DNA from: an uncultured Collinsella sp.
Lineage (GTDB): Bacteria; Actinomycetota; Coriobacteriia; Coriobacteriales; Coriobacteriaceae
Direction of reading: 5' to 3'
Assembly (NCBI GenBank): GCA_902490095.1
Contig: CABUCQ010000118.1
Location: 1-6,622 of the forward strand
DNA length: 6,622 nucleotides
This document shows positions 5,442-6,622 of the stretch, piece after piece (the stretch's first letter is position 1; every line of letters starts with the position of its first letter). Made by a program: the position numbers and the translations under genes. The notes below the pieces were generated by a model. It saw nothing but the letters and a program-made list of their open reading frames with translations, had not been told where the DNA came from and did no database searches.

Positions 5442-5486
5442 GTATCCTGAACCTTTCATTTCCGCCCCGTACGGGCACGAGTTGTT

Positions 5487-5516
5487 ACTTTATCAGCTCC
5501 ACGTAAGTGCTGTCAA
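5487..5516 (-). promoter_or_regulatory. Sigma-70 promoter for the rpmG-tRNA-Trp-secE-nusG-rplKA unit
   Basis: On the - strand a perfect -35 box TTGACA (5516-5511) is followed by an 18-base spacer and a -10 box TAAAGT (5492-5487, 4 of 6 consensus bases). The start point would be near 5480, giving a leader of about 40 bases that includes a small CCCGTACGGG palindrome (5466-5475). It lies after the tuf terminator, so the downstream unit does not depend on tuf read-through. Apart from this promoter and the terminator I see nothing definite in the 279-base tuf-rpmG spacer. Confidence 0.8.
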
Positions 5517-5658
5517 TGAAAACCTCGAGTCAATTGGTTCTCGGTGGATCCATTCATATTTGGAACACATCAATGAAGCCATCGAGAGCTAATCGACGGT
5601 GCATCCAGGACCATTATCGATCCTCTCGACACCAGCAACGGCTCAATATCCATTGCAG

Positions 5659-5693
5659 AAAAGAACCCGGCACCCATATAAGTGCCGGGTTCT
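5659..5693 (-). terminator. Intrinsic terminator of tuf
   Basis: On the - strand AGAACCCGGCAC (5693-5682) pairs perfectly over 12 bp with GTGCCGGGTTCT (5673-5662), with an 8-base TTATATGG loop. The stem runs into TCTTTTC, giving a T tract. It lies 27 bases after the tuf stop codon. The + strand side has no T run, so it works mainly on the tuf transcript. Its CCCGG/CCGGG core resembles that of the rplA terminator. Confidence 0.9.
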
Positions 5694-5720
5694 CTAAGTC
5701 AGCTATATCAAAGAGCTAAT

Positions 5721-6622
5721 TTACTCAATGATCGTGGAGACGATGCCCGAACCGACGGTGTGGCCACCCTCGCGGATAGCGAAGCGCAGGCCCTCCTCCA
5801 TGGCGATCGGGTGGATGAGGTCGCCCTCGATGGTGATGTGGTCACCAGGCATAGCCATCTCGGTGCCCTCGGGGAGCTTGACCGTACCGGTAACGTCGGT
5901 GGTACGGAAGTAGAACTGAGGACGATAACCATCGAAGAACGGGGTGTGACGGCCGCCCTCCTCCTTGGTCAGAACGTAGATCTCGCCGGTGAACTTGGTG
6001 TGCGGGGTAACCGAACCGGGCTTGCAGAGAACCTGGCCGCGCTCGATGTCCTCACGCTTGATGCCGCGGAGCAGCAGACCGACGTTGTCGCCAGCCTCGC
6101 AGAAGTCCATGGACTTACGGAACATCTCGATACCGGTAACGACGGTGTTCTGGGTATCCTTGATGCCGACGATCTCGACGGGCTCGTTGAGCTTGAGCTC
6201 ACCGCGCTCGACACGGCCAGTAGCAACGGTACCACGGCCGGAGATGGTCATAACGTCCTCAACGGCCATCAGGAACGGGAGGTCGTTGTTACGAGCAGGC
6301 GTCGGGATGTACTCGTCGACGGCCTTCATGAGCTCGCGAATGGCGTCCATCCACTTGGCGTCGCCCTCGAGAGCGCCCAGAGCGGAGCCACGGATGACGG
6401 GGATGTCGTCGCCGGGGAAATCGTACTCGGAGAGGAGCTCACGGGTCTCCATCTCGACGAGGTCGATGAGCTCGTCATCGTCGACCATGTCGCACTTGTT
6501 CAGGAAGACGACGATGTAGGGAACGCCGACCTGACGGGCGAGCAGGATGTGCTCGCGGGTCTGAGCCATGGGGCCGTCGGTAGCAGCGATGACCAGGATA
6601 GCGCCGTCCATCTGAGCAGCGC
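5721..6622 (-). CDS. tuf: Elongation factor Tu, 5' end outside the window
   Basis: EF-Tu is the GTPase that brings aminoacyl-tRNA to the ribosome A site. About 299 residues are visible, from AAQMDGAIL, which aligns near residue 97 of a roughly 395-residue protein, to the C-terminal STIIE. The N-terminal P-loop, switch regions and DCPGH motif are therefore outside the window. Visible parts include the G4 motif NKCD, the G5 motif GSAL, domain II with SGRGTVATGRVERG, and domain III with GGRHTPFF and GYRPQFYFRTTDVTGT. The frame is open to the window edge. It ends in TAA followed by its own terminator, so it is probably a separate transcript end from the rpmG unit. Confidence 0.98.
   Translation of the reverse strand, partial: AAQMDGAILVIAATDGPMAQTREHILLARQVGVPYIVVFLNKCDMVDDDELIDLVEMETRELLSEYDFPGDDIPVIRGSALGALEGDAKWMDAIRELMKAVDEYIPTPARNNDLPFLMAVEDVMTISGRGTVATGRVERGELKLNEPVEIVGIKDTQNTVVTGIEMFRKSMDFCEAGDNVGLLLRGIKREDIERGQVLCKPGSVTPHTKFTGEIYVLTKEEGGRHTPFFDGYRPQFYFRTTDVTGTVKLPEGTEMAMPGDHITIEGDLIHPIAMEEGLRFAIREGGHTVGSGIVSTIIE

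Noticed and set aside
5582..5629. Inverted TCGAGAG / CTCTCGA in the tuf-rpmG spacer
   Set aside because: Only 7 bp with a 34-base gap and poor inner pairing. It is likely chance.
5395..5719. Two small + strand open frames in the tuf-rpmG spacer
   Set aside because: One overlaps rpmG and both run across the promoter and the tuf terminator. Neither has a convincing protein motif or context.
1..6622. CRISPR array, insertion sequence, prophage, toxin-antitoxin or defence genes
   Set aside because: No regularly spaced repeats, transposase or integrase motifs, or such genes were seen. The window is mainly housekeeping genes plus one two-gene unit.

Overview
The window looks like a chromosomal segment of a moderately GC-rich Gram-positive bacterium. 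The order tuf | rpmG - tRNA-Trp - secE - nusG - rplK - rplA, the 49-residue four-cysteine L33, the Lys/Ala-rich SecE extension and the general codon use suggest Actinomycetota, probably class Coriobacteriia (Collinsella or a relative). That taxonomic call is inference; no rRNA or phylogenetic marker comparison could be run.

Left part, + strand (1-2782): a two-gene unit. The first gene codes for a 638-residue cytoplasmic protein that joins a ParB-N-like segment to a BMP/PnrA-type ligand-binding domain. The second, overlapping it by ATGA, codes for a 236-residue calcineurin-like metallophosphoesterase with Glu in place of the first metal-site His. A 33-nt almost perfect palindrome begins one base after the second stop codon. 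A second hairpin (2799-2837) then serves as a terminator for both converging transcripts.

Right part, - strand (6622 down to 2874): translation, transcription and secretion genes. The tuf gene is cut by the window edge and ends in a strong intrinsic terminator. A consensus-like sigma-70 promoter then starts a new unit: rpmG (L33), tRNA-Trp with encoded CCA, secE, nusG, rplK (L11) and rplA (L1). The genes are closely spaced, and secE/nusG are separated by only 3 nt. rplJ and rplL do not follow rplA as they do in many bacteria; the unit ends at a terminator.

The most notable regulatory element is in the rplK-rplA spacer. The - strand RNA can fold into a two-helix structure with a GA / six-nucleotide asymmetric internal loop. 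It resembles the L1-binding site of 23S rRNA helices 76-77, and its closing helix runs into the rplA Shine-Dalgarno sequence. This would be a direct autogenous switch on rplA. Two further hairpins precede it in the same spacer, and the tRNA is flanked on both sides by hairpins that may mark processing boundaries.
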